Positions 1 through 9,700 of a DNA stretch of 64,000 nucleotides are shown piece by piece. This DNA is from Dyadobacter chenhuakuii (lineage in GTDB: Bacteria; Bacteroidota; Bacteroidia; Cytophagales; Spirosomataceae): NCBI RefSeq assembly GCF_023821985.2, contig NZ_CP098805.1, forward strand, positions 4,522,501 through 4,586,500, given 5' to 3'. The translations under genes and the position numbers were made by a program. Position 1 is the first letter of the stretch. Every line of letters starts with the position of its first letter. The notes beneath the pieces are model-generated. The model made no database searches, was not told the DNA's origin, and saw nothing but the letters and a program-made list of their open reading frames with translations.

Positions 1-371
<371 letters not shown>

Positions 372-453
372 ACATTAACATCTTAACACTTTTTGATCTC
401 TTCTACTTCCAATATGACATTGATTACTCAAAGATATTGTTGAGTGATAAAAG

Positions 454-530
454 CCAACAAAGACCTTGTTGGTGGCTATTGGCCTGGACGGTGCGACGAT
501 TCGCTTCACCTCTTGCCATAACCGATATCA
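454..530 (+). repeat. Degenerate partial copy of the 5S rRNA 5' end
   Basis: Bases 454-487 repeat exactly the 34 bases at 539-572, which run into the first part of the true 5S gene. After that the copy diverges: about 15 extra bases are present, then a match to the 5S TTCACCTCTT box at 505-514, then loss of similarity. The copy lacks the 3' strand of 5S helix I (TAGCCGCC, present at 653-660), so it cannot fold as 5S rRNA. Each repeat contains a perfect 7-bp hairpin (CCAACAA/TTGTTGG), at 454-472 and 539-557. I read this as a tandem partial duplication, possibly retained as an rRNA processing element. Confidence 0.75.
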
Positions 531-553
531 CTGAAAGACCAACAAAGACCTTG

Positions 554-664
554 TTGGTGGCTATTGGCCTGGTGTTCACCTCTTCCCATCCCGAACAGAG
601 AAGTTAAGCCCAGAACCGCCGATGATACTTGGATCAAACCTGGTAAAGTAGGTAGCCGCCACAA
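554..664 (+). rRNA. 5S ribosomal RNA
   Basis: A complete 5S gene of about 110 bases. Helix I is formed by GGTGGCTA (556-563) and TAGCCGCC (653-660) with one G-U pair, and the universally conserved core (CCCATCCCGAACAGAGAAG) is intact around 587-603. It follows 23S on the same strand and is followed by a terminator at 674-703. The exact ends are inferred from helix I. Confidence 0.95.
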
Positions 665-673
665 TACCACTCA

Positions 674-703
674 AAGACCATCTCATAAGGATGGTCTTTT
701 TTT
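674..703 (+). terminator. Intrinsic terminator of the rRNA operon
   Basis: A 9-bp perfect stem AAGACCATC/GATGGTCTT (674-682 with 690-698) with a 7-base loop, followed by a run of T, lies about 10 bases after 5S rRNA. Confidence 0.85.
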
Positions 704-731
704 GTGATTGAGGGAATCCCGAAATGTGACT

Positions 732-761
732 AAGACCATCTCAAAAGGATCGTCTTTTTTT
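732..761 (+). terminator. Second, related rRNA operon terminator
   Basis: This is a near copy of the hairpin at 674-703: AAGACCATC/GATCGTCTT with one mismatch, the same loop length, and seven T. It sits 58 bases downstream of the first, probably arose by duplication, and would serve as a back-up stop. Confidence 0.7.
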
Positions 762-825
762 GCTTTGAGGTCTAAGAAGTTGACTAGGACATGGCCAAAC
801 GAGCCCTACTCTTTTTGTCAGACAC

Positions 826-864
826 AAAAAAACCTCAACTCGCTATCACCTAGCTTATTGAGGT
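826..864 (-). terminator. Terminator of the tRNA-Leu gene
   Basis: On the minus strand ACCTCAA (858-864) pairs with TTGAGGT (832-838), followed by a T-run (A-run at 826-832 on plus). It lies directly after the tRNA-Leu gene. Confidence 0.75.
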
Positions 865-874
865 CCTAATGTTG

Positions 875-958
875 TGCCGAAGATGGGACTCGAACCCACA
901 CAGGGCAACCCCCACACGCCTCTGAAACGTGCGTGTCTACCAATTTCACCACTTCGGC
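875..958 (-). tRNA. tRNA-Leu (anticodon CAG)
   Basis: On the minus strand a full class II tRNA can be folded. The acceptor GCCGAAG pairs with CTTCGGC, discriminator base A. The D arm contains AATTGGTAGACAC, the anticodon stem is CACGT/GCGTG with loop TTCAGAG, so the anticodon is CAG (reads CUG). A long variable arm and a T arm with GGGTTCGAGTCCC follow. No CCA is encoded. It faces the rRNA operon and has its own terminator. Confidence 0.95.
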
Positions 959-1031
959 ATAAAAAACTGGTTGGCAAAAATAGTAATGTTTTCTTTTTAA
1001 CCAGCTGGAAGCAGCTAAAAAATAGAAACTT

Positions 1032-2432
1032 TTATAGTTTGATATTCTCGAACTGAGCTGGAATCAAAATATCTTTAAATCCTGCCGCTTGCAGCTTCAA
1101 CTTGAAAGCAATTTGGGTTTCATATTCCCCGTGAACCAGAAACACTTTCTTAACCCGCTCGGGTGTTTGGCAAGAAAGGAAGTCAAGCATTTCATTGTAA
1201 TCGCCATGCCCTGAAAAGGACTCCATGGATTTTACCTGGCATTTAACCTCAAATTGCTCACCAAATATATTCACCTGCTTGTCGCCTCTTTTCAGCGCTC
1301 CTGCGAGTGTATTGCCAGATGCGTAGCCAACCAATAGAATGGTTGACCGGGTATCCCCGATGTTGTTTTTGATATGATGCTTAATCCGCCCTGCTTCGGC
1401 CATTCCTGATGCTGAAATGATGATGCACGGTTCGTCCCTGTCGTTTAGCGCAATGGACTCATTGACGTCAGAAATGTATTTCAGATAAGGGAAAGCAAAT
1501 GCATCGCCGTCTTTTTCAATGTAAGCCAGAATTTCCGGATTGAAGCATTCGTCGTGCTCCTTCATAATCTTAGTGGCACGGATTGCCAGGGGACTGTCGA
1601 TGTAGACCGGGATCTGCGGTAATTTTCCTGAGCTCGATAGTTGGTCTAATGCATATATTAGCTCCTGGGTGCGGTCTATGGCGAATGCGGGAATGATCAG
1701 TTTGCCTTTCCTTACGACGCAAGTCTCATGAACGATCTCTAAAAGATGGCCCTGCATGTCTGTCTGCTTCTCGTGTAGGCGGTCGCCGTAGGTTGATTCG
1801 CATATAATAAAATCTGCTTGCGGGAAAACGTCGGGTTTACGGAGAATTCTGTCTTCTGGACGTCCAATATCACCGGTGAAGGTTACCTGCTTATGTGTAC
1901 CTGCGTCGGGAATGGTCATATGAACCGCGGCGCTGCCCAGCAAATGTGCGGCATCCGTTAATACAACTGCAACTTCTTTATCTTCTCCCAGATAGAATGT
2001 CTGGCCATATTGCACACTTTTAAACAAGCTTAGTGCATGAACGGCATCTTCGGTGTTATAAAGCTCATCCAGCAACGGGCGGCCTTGTTTTTCCCTTCGC
2101 CGATTAATCCGCTCCAAATCTTTTTCCTGAATATGCGCGCTATCCAACAGCATAACCCTGCAAAGGTCTACCGTGGCAGCTGTACAATAAATAGGGCCGG
2201 AAAAACCTTGCTTAACCAGCCGTGGAATCAATCCGGAGTGATCAATGTGAGCGTGAGATAAAATCAGGTAATCCACCTCGGATGACTTGAAGCCGAATTT
2301 CTCATTCAGCTCGTCGGTCTGGATGCCCTGAAACAGCCCGCAATCCAGTAATATTTTAGTCCCTTTTTCAGTAGTGATCAGGTGTTTGCTACCAGTTACG
2401 GTTCTTGCGGCTCCGAAAAATTGTATGTTCAT
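1032..2432 (-). CDS. MBL-fold metallohydrolase with beta-CASP domain (RNase/CPSF-like)
   Basis: A 466-residue metallo-beta-lactamase superfamily protein of the beta-CASP group, which cleaves or trims RNA in relatives such as CPSF73-like and RNase J-like enzymes. The zinc-binding motif HAHIDHSG lies at residues 60-67, TFTGDIGR near 184-191 supplies a further metal ligand, and the beta-CASP region with a GMAEAG motif and a C-terminal SGHGDY plus LVHGE (RMMBL-type) complete the two-metal site. The start is the ATG at 2432. It lies 14 bases after hpt and probably shares its transcript. The RNA substrate cannot be told from sequence. Confidence 0.88.
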   Translation of the reverse strand: MNIQFFGAARTVTGSKHLITTEKGTKILLDCGLFQGIQTDELNEKFGFKSSEVDYLILSHAHIDHSGLIPRLVKQGFSGPIYCTAATVDLCRVMLLDSAHIQEKDLERINRRREKQGRPLLDELYNTEDAVHALSLFKSVQYGQTFYLGEDKEVAVVLTDAAHLLGSAAVHMTIPDAGTHKQVTFTGDIGRPEDRILRKPDVFPQADFIICESTYGDRLHEKQTDMQGHLLEIVHETCVVRKGKLIIPAFAIDRTQELIYALDQLSSSGKLPQIPVYIDSPLAIRATKIMKEHDECFNPEILAYIEKDGDAFAFPYLKYISDVNESIALNDRDEPCIIISASGMAEAGRIKHHIKNNIGDTRSTILLVGYASGNTLAGALKRGDKQVNIFGEQFEVKCQVKSMESFSGHGDYNEMLDFLSCQTPERVKKVFLVHGEYETQIAFKLKLQAAGFKDILIPAQFENIKL

Positions 2433-2446
2433 AATGTAATCTTAAA

Positions 2447-2974
2447 TCAGGCTAAAACGTAAATAGCATCCAGATTGCGGCCCATGCCGTCATAATCGAG
2501 CCCATAACCCACCACAAATTTATTATCAATGTTAAAACCCGTATAACGGATGTCGACAGGTGTTTTCAGTGCTTCGGGTTTATGCAGTAATGTAGCAATG
2601 GCGACGGACGCAGGCGAAAGTTCATTGATCTGCCGCAGCAATTGCGCCATTGTCAATCCCGTGTCTACAATGTCCTCAATAATGATAATGTCCCGGCCCT
2701 CAATACTGTCATTTAGACCTATAATTTCCCGCACAGAGCCGCTGGATTGCGTTTGTGAGTAAGAGGCCAGCCTAATAAATGTAATTTCACAGGATAGGGG
2801 AATTCTTTTAACCAATTCACTTGCAAAAAGGAAAGCGCCATTCAGTACAACAATAAAAAGCGGGCAGCGGCCTTTGTAATCCGTAGAGATCTCTTTTGCA
2901 AGCGCAGTAATGCGTGTTTCGATAGCTTCCGTGGTAATAAGAGGGACGAATTTTTTATCAAGAATATTGATCAT
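2447..2974 (-). CDS. hpt: Hypoxanthine phosphoribosyltransferase
   Basis: A type I phosphoribosyltransferase of 175 residues that salvages hypoxanthine or guanine with PRPP in the cytoplasm. The PRPP-binding loop is clear as IIIIEDIVDTGLTM in the middle of the protein, preceded by the FIRLASY strand and followed by the purine-binding FVVGYGLDYDG near the C-terminus. I chose the ATG at 2974 (MINILDKKF); the frame is open to a TTG at 2998, giving 8 extra residues that do not look conserved. It is upstream of the MBL hydrolase and divergent from the TPR gene at 3149. Confidence 0.92.
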   Translation of the reverse strand: MINILDKKFVPLITTEAIETRITALAKEISTDYKGRCPLFIVVLNGAFLFASELVKRIPLSCEITFIRLASYSQTQSSGSVREIIGLNDSIEGRDIIIIEDIVDTGLTMAQLLRQINELSPASVAIATLLHKPEALKTPVDIRYTGFNIDNKFVVGYGLDYDGMGRNLDAIYVLA

Positions 2975-3148
2975 ATTAAGAGGTGTCGATTTTACCAAAA
3001 ACCCTTACAGGTGATGGATAACTTAAAAATGGTTTGTCAGAAACTGCGGAACGGTCTGAGGATCAATATTAACTCTTTTTTCAAAAACCCGGCCTGTGGC
3101 AAACGTAAAATAAAATTCCCGCGTTAATTAGGGAGATTTACCCCTGAT

Positions 3149-4375
3149 ATGAAAAGCCTAGTCAAACATATAGCCACATACTGTTTCTTAACTGCATTTT
3201 CCATTCAATTTGCCTCTGCTCAATTGTATTCTTCGGCCGAACTGGACAAGAATTACGATATGATCCTGAAAAATCCCAGCGTTCAGATTGAGTCCACAGA
3301 GGCGATTAATATGCTTTATAATTACAAATTTGCGGAAGCGGACACTGAATTCCGCTGGCTGAAATATCGCTATCCAAAGCATCCTATGCCGCACTTTCTG
3401 ATGGGACTTGCCGAATGGTGGAAAATCGTGCCGAATACGGAAAATGAATCGCATGACAAGGCTTTTCTGGCACAAATGGATTCCACCATTAACCTGGCGG
3501 AAGTCCTTTATGATAAAGAGAAAAATAAAGTAGAGCCTGCATTCTTCCTGGCTGCGGCTTATGCATTCAAAGGACGGTTGTATGCCGAAAGAGAAAGCTG
3601 GACAAAAGCGGCTTTTGCTGGCAAGAAGTCTTTGAAATACTTTGAACAATGCAAAGGAAATGGCGATCTGACGCCGGAATTGCTCTTTGGCGACGGTCTT
3701 TACAATTATTATGCGGAATGGGTCCCGAAAGAATATCCGATTTTAAAGCCCATCATGTCGCTATTTCCAAAGGGCAACAAGAAGCTCGGTGAACAGCAAT
3801 TGGAAAAAGTAGGAAACAATGCATTTTACACGCGTGTGGAAGCCCGTTACTTTCTCTTGCAGATTTACAGCATGGAGAATGAGTACAGCAAAGCATATGA
3901 AATGGCGAAATACATGTGGCAGACCTATCCCAACAATCCGTATTTCGAGCGTTATTTTTGCCGGACCGCATTTGTAACAGGCAAAATGGCCGAAGCCGAA
4001 AAGGCTGCGCAGAACATTATTGATAAAATAAGCAGCGGAATGCCGGGATATGAAGGCGTGAGTGGCCGCAATGCTGCTTATGTGCTTGCTTATTATAACA
4101 TGACGTATCACAAAAATTATGACGCGGCGTCCAAATATTATCAGAAAGCCATTGACTATTCCACTCAAACCAACTCAATGAATGCCGGTTACTACGTTTC
4201 ATCGCTGATTGGACTGGGTAAAATAGCAGAGATTAAAAAAGATTACGACGAAGCGCTGCGCTACTACAAGCTGGCGGCTGACAAAGCTGATAAGAAAACC
4301 AGTCAGGATAAAGAAGCCAAGGCGGCCATTGCTAATCTTAAAAAGATGAAGCGCGACCAGCGAAGGAAGCGCTAA
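3149..4375 (+). CDS. Exported tetratricopeptide repeat protein
   Basis: A 408-residue protein with a signal peptide (MKSLVKHIATYCFLTAFSIQ, cleavage after ASA), so periplasmic or outer-membrane associated. The body is helical with TPR-like units, clearest at the C-terminus: AAYVLAYYNMTYHKNYDAAS and ALRYYKLAADKA with the W/L-G-Y-A-F spacing. The C-terminus is Lys/Arg rich. An AGGGAGA stretch about 13 bases before the ATG may act as ribosome binding site. TPR proteins mediate protein interactions; no partner is suggested by the neighbours. It is single, with divergent hpt upstream and a strong terminator downstream. Confidence 0.85.
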   Translation: MKSLVKHIATYCFLTAFSIQFASAQLYSSAELDKNYDMILKNPSVQIESTEAINMLYNYKFAEADTEFRWLKYRYPKHPMPHFLMGLAEWWKIVPNTENESHDKAFLAQMDSTINLAEVLYDKEKNKVEPAFFLAAAYAFKGRLYAERESWTKAAFAGKKSLKYFEQCKGNGDLTPELLFGDGLYNYYAEWVPKEYPILKPIMSLFPKGNKKLGEQQLEKVGNNAFYTRVEARYFLLQIYSMENEYSKAYEMAKYMWQTYPNNPYFERYFCRTAFVTGKMAEAEKAAQNIIDKISSGMPGYEGVSGRNAAYVLAYYNMTYHKNYDAASKYYQKAIDYSTQTNSMNAGYYVSSLIGLGKIAEIKKDYDEALRYYKLAADKADKKTSQDKEAKAAIANLKKMKRDQRRKR

Positions 4376-4409
4376 GAACTTATTACTATGTCATTACAGA
4401 AACTACGAT

Positions 4410-4444
4410 AAACCTGGCAAGTTCTAAGCTTGCCAGGTTTTTTT
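4410..4444 (+). terminator. Bidirectional terminator between TPR gene and M20 dipeptidase
   Basis: A perfect 12-bp stem (4410-4421 with 4429-4440), a 7-base loop and seven T. It serves the TPR gene on plus; the A-run on the other side lets it act on the convergent dipeptidase gene, whose stop codon overlaps the T-run. Confidence 0.9.
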
Positions 4445-5813
4445 ATGCCTTTACAGCTTTCAACTCCGCATAATGTTTAAAAAACAGCGGAATCGTTTCG
4501 ATGCCTTTGTAATAATTGAATAGCCCATAACTCTCGTTAGGAGAATGCAAAGCATCAATATCTAGTCCAAAGCCCATGAGAATGCTTTTACAGCCCAGCT
4601 CCTGCTCAAATAATGCAACAATAGGAATGCTTCCACCGCCGCGGGTTGGAATTGGTTTCTTGCCAAAAGATTCTTCCATTGCCATTTCAGCAGCCTTATA
4701 TTCCACAGAATCGGTTGGCGTGACATAAGGCAGGCCGCCGTGATGTGGAGAGACCTTTACTTTTACAGATGCTGGCGCGATTGATTCGAAATGTCTGGTA
4801 AATAGTGCAAGGATTTCATCGTCCGTTTGGTTAGGAACCAGGCGCATGGAGATTTTTGCATTTGCCTTCGATGGAAGCACGGTTTTCGCACCTTCGCCGA
4901 TATAGCCGCCCCAGATTCCGTTCACATCCAATGTTGGCCGCACGGAAGTTCTTTCAATGGTCGAGTAACCAGCCTCGCCCATAATGTCGTCGATATGGAG
5001 ATCCTTTTTGTATTCTTCCAGATCAAATGGCGCTGCGTTTAATGCTGCCCGTTCTTCGGTGGTGAGCTCTTCCACATTGTCGTAAAAGCCCGGAATGGTA
5101 ATGTGGCCGTTTTCATCTTTAAGCGACGCAATCATTTCGCAAAGCACATTGATGGGGTTAGCAACGCCGCCGCCGTAAACGCCCGAATGTAAGTCACGGT
5201 TGGCCCCTACGACTTCCACTTCTACGTAAGTCAGTCCGCGCAGGCCGGTTTCAATGGAAGGCACATCATTGGCGATAATGCTTGTGTCGGAAATCAGGAT
5301 GGTGTCGCATTTCAGCATTTCCTTATGTGCGCTGACAAATGATCCAAGATTCGAAGAGCCAATTTCTTCTTCACCTTCGATCATAATTTTTACATTACAA
5401 GTCAGGTTATCGGTTGCCAGCATGGTTTCCAATGCCTTAATGTGCATATAAAACTGGCCCTTATCATCGCAGGAACCTCTTGCATAAATGCGCTCATTTT
5501 TAATCACCGGCTCAAATGGCGGGGAATTCCAAAGCTCATATGGATCAGCTGGCTGGACGTCATAATGTCCGTAAATCAGCACCGTAGGAAGCGCTGGATC
5601 AATGATCTTTTCGCCGTAAACAACCGGATGGCCAGCCGTCTCGTAAATTTCAACACGATCCGCGCCAGCCTCTGCAATCCGATCACGCACGAATTCGGCT
5701 GCTTTAAGCATGTCTGGCTTAAATTTGGAATCGGCGCTTACAGATGGGATCCTCAGCAGATCCAGAAGCTCATTTAAAAATCGGTCGCGGTTTTTATCAA
5801 TATAATCAAGCAT
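4443..5813 (-). CDS. M20-family dipeptidase (ArgE/DapE/CPG2-like)
   Basis: A 456-residue zinc peptidase of family M20, matching the usual length. The metal-binding GHYDVQPAD lies near residue 83, the bridging aspartate sits in RGSCDDKGQ near 114, and the general-base/metal pair is in EGEEEIGS near 147. The dimerisation (lid) domain is inserted around 185-330, and the last ligand His is in LHSPNE near the end. No signal peptide, so cytoplasmic; likely acts on dipeptides (carnosinase-like), but exact specificity is inferred only from family. The start is the ATG at 5813. It is convergent with the TPR gene. Confidence 0.88.
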   Translation of the reverse strand: MLDYIDKNRDRFLNELLDLLRIPSVSADSKFKPDMLKAAEFVRDRIAEAGADRVEIYETAGHPVVYGEKIIDPALPTVLIYGHYDVQPADPYELWNSPPFEPVIKNERIYARGSCDDKGQFYMHIKALETMLATDNLTCNVKIMIEGEEEIGSSNLGSFVSAHKEMLKCDTILISDTSIIANDVPSIETGLRGLTYVEVEVVGANRDLHSGVYGGGVANPINVLCEMIASLKDENGHITIPGFYDNVEELTTEERAALNAAPFDLEEYKKDLHIDDIMGEAGYSTIERTSVRPTLDVNGIWGGYIGEGAKTVLPSKANAKISMRLVPNQTDDEILALFTRHFESIAPASVKVKVSPHHGGLPYVTPTDSVEYKAAEMAMEESFGKKPIPTRGGGSIPIVALFEQELGCKSILMGFGLDIDALHSPNESYGLFNYYKGIETIPLFFKHYAELKAVKA

Positions 5814-5862
5814 CAGGTCAGAAGTTAGTGGTTTAATGTGCCGCTGAACGGCCGGGCAAGAT

Positions 5863-5904
5863 AAAAAAATAGCCCCTAAGGTCGATCCTTAGAGGCTGTT
5901 TTTT
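5863..5904 (-). terminator. Terminator after plsY
   Basis: An 11-bp stem with one mismatch (5871-5881 with 5887-5897), A-run on the left and T-run on the right, so it works on both strands. It separates plsY from the downstream dipeptidase gene. Confidence 0.85.
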
Positions 5905-5917
5905 GAAATTATATCTG

Positions 5918-6574
5918 TTAGCGACCGTTGTTCGCTTTTGATTTTGCAAAAAGACTTACCCTGTTTTCATTGCCATTCATAAGCCTTACAATGTTCTTTT
6001 TGTGTGTAAAAACAACCAGCACAAACATTGTAAATCCAAAAACGATCAGCAACGGCTCTGGATGGCCAAAAACGCCCAGCCAGGAAAGCACCGGAAACGC
6101 AAGCGTCGCCAGAATAGAGCTTAACGAAACATATTGAGAAGCCAGTAATGTCAGAATGAAAATCGCGATGCAAACAGAAGCAAGTTCCGGCTGAATAGCG
6201 AGCACCATACCAAGCAATGTAGCAATTCCCTTACCGCCTTTAAATTTTACAAAAACCGGGAAAATATGACCGATGATAGCGATGATCCCAAAAATGATCT
6301 TGTACATCAAAAGCTCGGTTTCGCCGATCGCATTCATATAAAACAGCATCGAAGCGAGGCATGTTGCTGTCCAACCTTTCAATACATCAATCAGCATTAC
6401 AACCGTCCCTGCGCGTTTTCCCAAAATCCGGAAAGTGTTTGTCGCGCCGGCATTTCCGCTGCCATGTTTTCTTACATCAATTCCAAAATATCCTATTCCG
6501 TACCAAACTGAACTCGGGATTGATCCCAACAAATAGGCAGCGATAATCGTAGTTATTAATAAGGCAATACTCAT
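5918..6574 (-). CDS. plsY: Glycerol-3-phosphate acyltransferase PlsY
   Basis: A 218-residue inner-membrane enzyme that transfers an acyl group from acyl-phosphate to glycerol-3-phosphate, the first step in phospholipid synthesis. Three family motifs are visible: the first loop LGSIPSSVWYG near residue 16, GSGNAGATNTFR near 37-48 (phosphate binding), and KFKGGKGIAT near 112-121. Five to six hydrophobic membrane segments fit the family fold. The start is ATG at 6574 and the length is normal. It is followed by a terminator; the 1560-residue gene lies 153 bases upstream on the same strand. Confidence 0.95.
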   Translation of the reverse strand: MSIALLITTIIAAYLLGSIPSSVWYGIGYFGIDVRKHGSGNAGATNTFRILGKRAGTVVMLIDVLKGWTATCLASMLFYMNAIGETELLMYKIIFGIIAIIGHIFPVFVKFKGGKGIATLLGMVLAIQPELASVCIAIFILTLLASQYVSLSSILATLAFPVLSWLGVFGHPEPLLIVFGFTMFVLVVFTHKKNIVRLMNGNENRVSLFAKSKANNGR

Positions 6575-6727
6575 ATTGTACTATTCGCAGAAAATTTTAA
6601 ACGTTGAAATGTTTTGTCCAAAAATACGATAGCGAGGGGATTTTACAAGCAAAAAGGATACAAAACTAACATTATACAAGCATTTTTTCAATTTGTAGCA
6701 TTAACTATTGCCACTTCTACAAAGACA

Positions 6728-9700
6728 TCAAAATCCTTCGGTAGGTTCCACCTTCTTCTTTTTAACCTCTGCCGGAACCACTTTCTTCTTCGCTGTTTTA
6801 GCCGCTAACTTGGCTTTCTTGATCGCTGGCTGGTAAAAATCATCGAAGCGGTTTACAAATGTATCCTTCTCCTCAGACCCGATCGACACCAGCGACATAT
6901 CCTTCGATTTCACATTTTTTGACTTCGCTGTAATCTGATCATTGAAGTCAACCTGTGACGAAACCACCCCTAACTCGCCAAGTTTATAGTCAAAATAATA
7001 CCACACATCCGGAGACGCCTGCAAATACAAACTAAATTCATCCCCATCCACAGACCGCCTGATTTCCAGGACCCCTTCCATTTGCGCATTAATGTTGTTT
7101 CTACCCAAATTCGCCACGCCAATCGGCCCCTGCGAATAATATGCCCCATGTGAAGCGGACCAGTTCAAGTTCACATTGGACAAAAGCATAGGCACGTCCA
7201 GCGCCGGGGAGGCCTCAAAAAGCGGCTTGTAACCTGCCGCAGTGAGTTTGGCATAAGCATCTGTTGCTTTCGGGCCTATTAATGCGGAAAGCTTATTATT
7301 CAGTTGCTCCGCATCATCATCAGCGGCCGTGCTGTTTTGCTCTTCCAGGTTAACTTCGACGATTTTGGCAGCTAAGGGTTGCGAGATCGGTTCCAGTGCC
7401 GGGAGTTTCATTAACAGCATTGTATTGAACGAGAACCGGGCGCTATCTACCTGTGCTTCACCCGTTCCTACGGCTTGCAGCCAGGTCGCGCCGGTCAGTT
7501 TCAAAGGGCCGGAGAATGTTGCCAGGCCGGTTTTATCATCAAAACGCAATGCATTGGCTTCATCAATAAGCCCATCGGCGCCCGGAGGCGGCATTACTTT
7601 GAATGCTTTTTCATCCTCATCATAATTCAAGGCACCCTGAGCAGAGTAAATGTCCTCATCGCCATCCGAATCCTTGGGCGAAAGGAACGACATATACATG
7701 CCTTTTGCTTCATTATAATGCAAGCCTACCGAAAGTGGAATGTCATGCTCGTTTTTCAGGTCTTTGTCAATTTTGATACCCACAGTCTCGCCGGGCGCAT
7801 CTTTGTAGACAATCCACGAGCTCTGAAAATCCTTTCTGAATTTAATAACAGGCTTTACAAACCCGTCCAGTTGCAACGACGGCTCGTACGCGATCAAGTT
7901 AATGCCTCCCTTATATTGAATGCGGGGCGATAAAAGCAGGTTTTCCGTTTCCTTAATGTCTGCACGCGCAGTTGTGTAGTATTTGACAGCAGCGGGAGCC
8001 TGGTTATCAGCACGTTTTTTCTTTCCTTCTTCCGCCGCGCCGATTTCCCTCAACTCAAAATTCTGCATCTTGATATTGAATGTGTCTTTCCGGGCCGTAA
8101 TGTATTGATATGTGGCAGATCCTTCGAAATGGTTGCGGGAATCGATGCGGATGTCCGCGTCGCGCATTCTGTGCGAGGTGTTTAATGTATCAATTTCAAT
8201 GCGTGCTTTCTTCAAAGGAGCAATTTTCCCTTTGCTATCCACGCTTACCAACCCACCGTCCGGGATGATCTTCACATCCGCAGTTTGAATAAAAGGAACG
8301 CCCTTAATGTTCAAAGTTACTTTTTCAACGTCATAAATGGCCTCAGAACCATTGAATGTCAGCCCTTCCTGATCCGGGTCCATCGATGTGTACGAAGAGG
8401 TTTCGCCAAATCCTTTCATCAGGATTGTTTTCTTAGCCATATCCCACTTCGCGCTGCCGATCAGTGTTTTGTATGAAGCCGTTGGAATTTCCATCCCTGA
8501 GGAATCAGTGCCGAAGCCCGTTTCGTCGGTCAGGAAGTTGGCGATGCCGGTTTTGAAATTGAAATCAATATTCACATTCTTCCCCGTAAGCAGCTTCTTT
8601 GTTGATTTTTGATCAACACTATTAATTGCAAATTCAGAGCGATTAGCCAGATAGCCGTCTTTATTAAATTTAATGTCGGGCGAAGACAGCTCAGAATCGG
8701 CCCTTTTCAGCTTTCCGTTTCCATACAAACCCGTCGAGCGCAACAGCAGCCCGCCTTCCAGGCTCGTAGTTCCATTATAAAATGAGAAGGATTTACCCTG
8801 GGTGTTGATAAACATGCTGTCTGCATTGGGATACCATTTCAATGCATAATCCTTCAACTGAACGGCAGGGAAATAGCCTTTGCCAATGGTCGCTTCCTTA
8901 ATGCTGGCTACTTCACCGGAGGCCATTAATGAATCGGCGGTTAGCAGAACATTTTTGGCTGTCATCGAGGCCGACATGTATTTCAAAATTGCTTTGGAAT
9001 GCAGACCCTTGTTGTCCATTGTCAGCGTGTCCGTAAACCTGGCCAGCGCTTTTCCGTCATATAATTTCATGTCCGTCACCGGCGGCTTATATTCGAAGCC
9101 AAGCGAGTTGTCGGGCATGCTTTTCAGGACCGTTTGAATGTTTGGGATAATGCCGTTTGCATTGAATGTTCCCTCAAAAATCACGTCACGCTCATCCAGA
9201 CCACCCATATCGATCTTTGGGATCTTGAAATTGACTTCTCTCGGGTAAACGACAGTTCCCCGCTCAGGCTGATCGAAATAAACCATCATTCCATCCTCAA
9301 CCACCAGTCGAGGCGACTTTTTGACGCCTTTTTGCAGTCCTGATTTGTTTTTTGGATCACTCAAATAGAATGTTCCACCCTTTTCATATTTCACGTGACC
9401 GCCTACTTCGCCTTTCTGGCCCTTCGCAAATTTGTCACGCGGCGTGAATGTAATGGAGTCCGAAGGCGCCACATTTACAAAAAACTGGTTGTAGTCGAAC
9501 TTAATGTTCTGCCCTCTGAACTGGTAATTGGAGGCAACCATTTGACCATTTAATGTGAAATTCCTGTTTTTGCCAATGATCAGTTTTTTGTCCTGCGGAA
9601 CCGCATAAATTTTTAAAGAATCACTCACAACAAAACGCGAAACGCCCATAACGGTTAACATGGTGTCGGGCAGGTAAATCGTAGCGTTCGCCGTTTCGTC

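Noticed and set aside
874..1056. Open frame of 60 codons on the plus strand
   Set aside because: It covers the antisense strand of tRNA-Leu and the end of the MBL gene; there is no coding signal.
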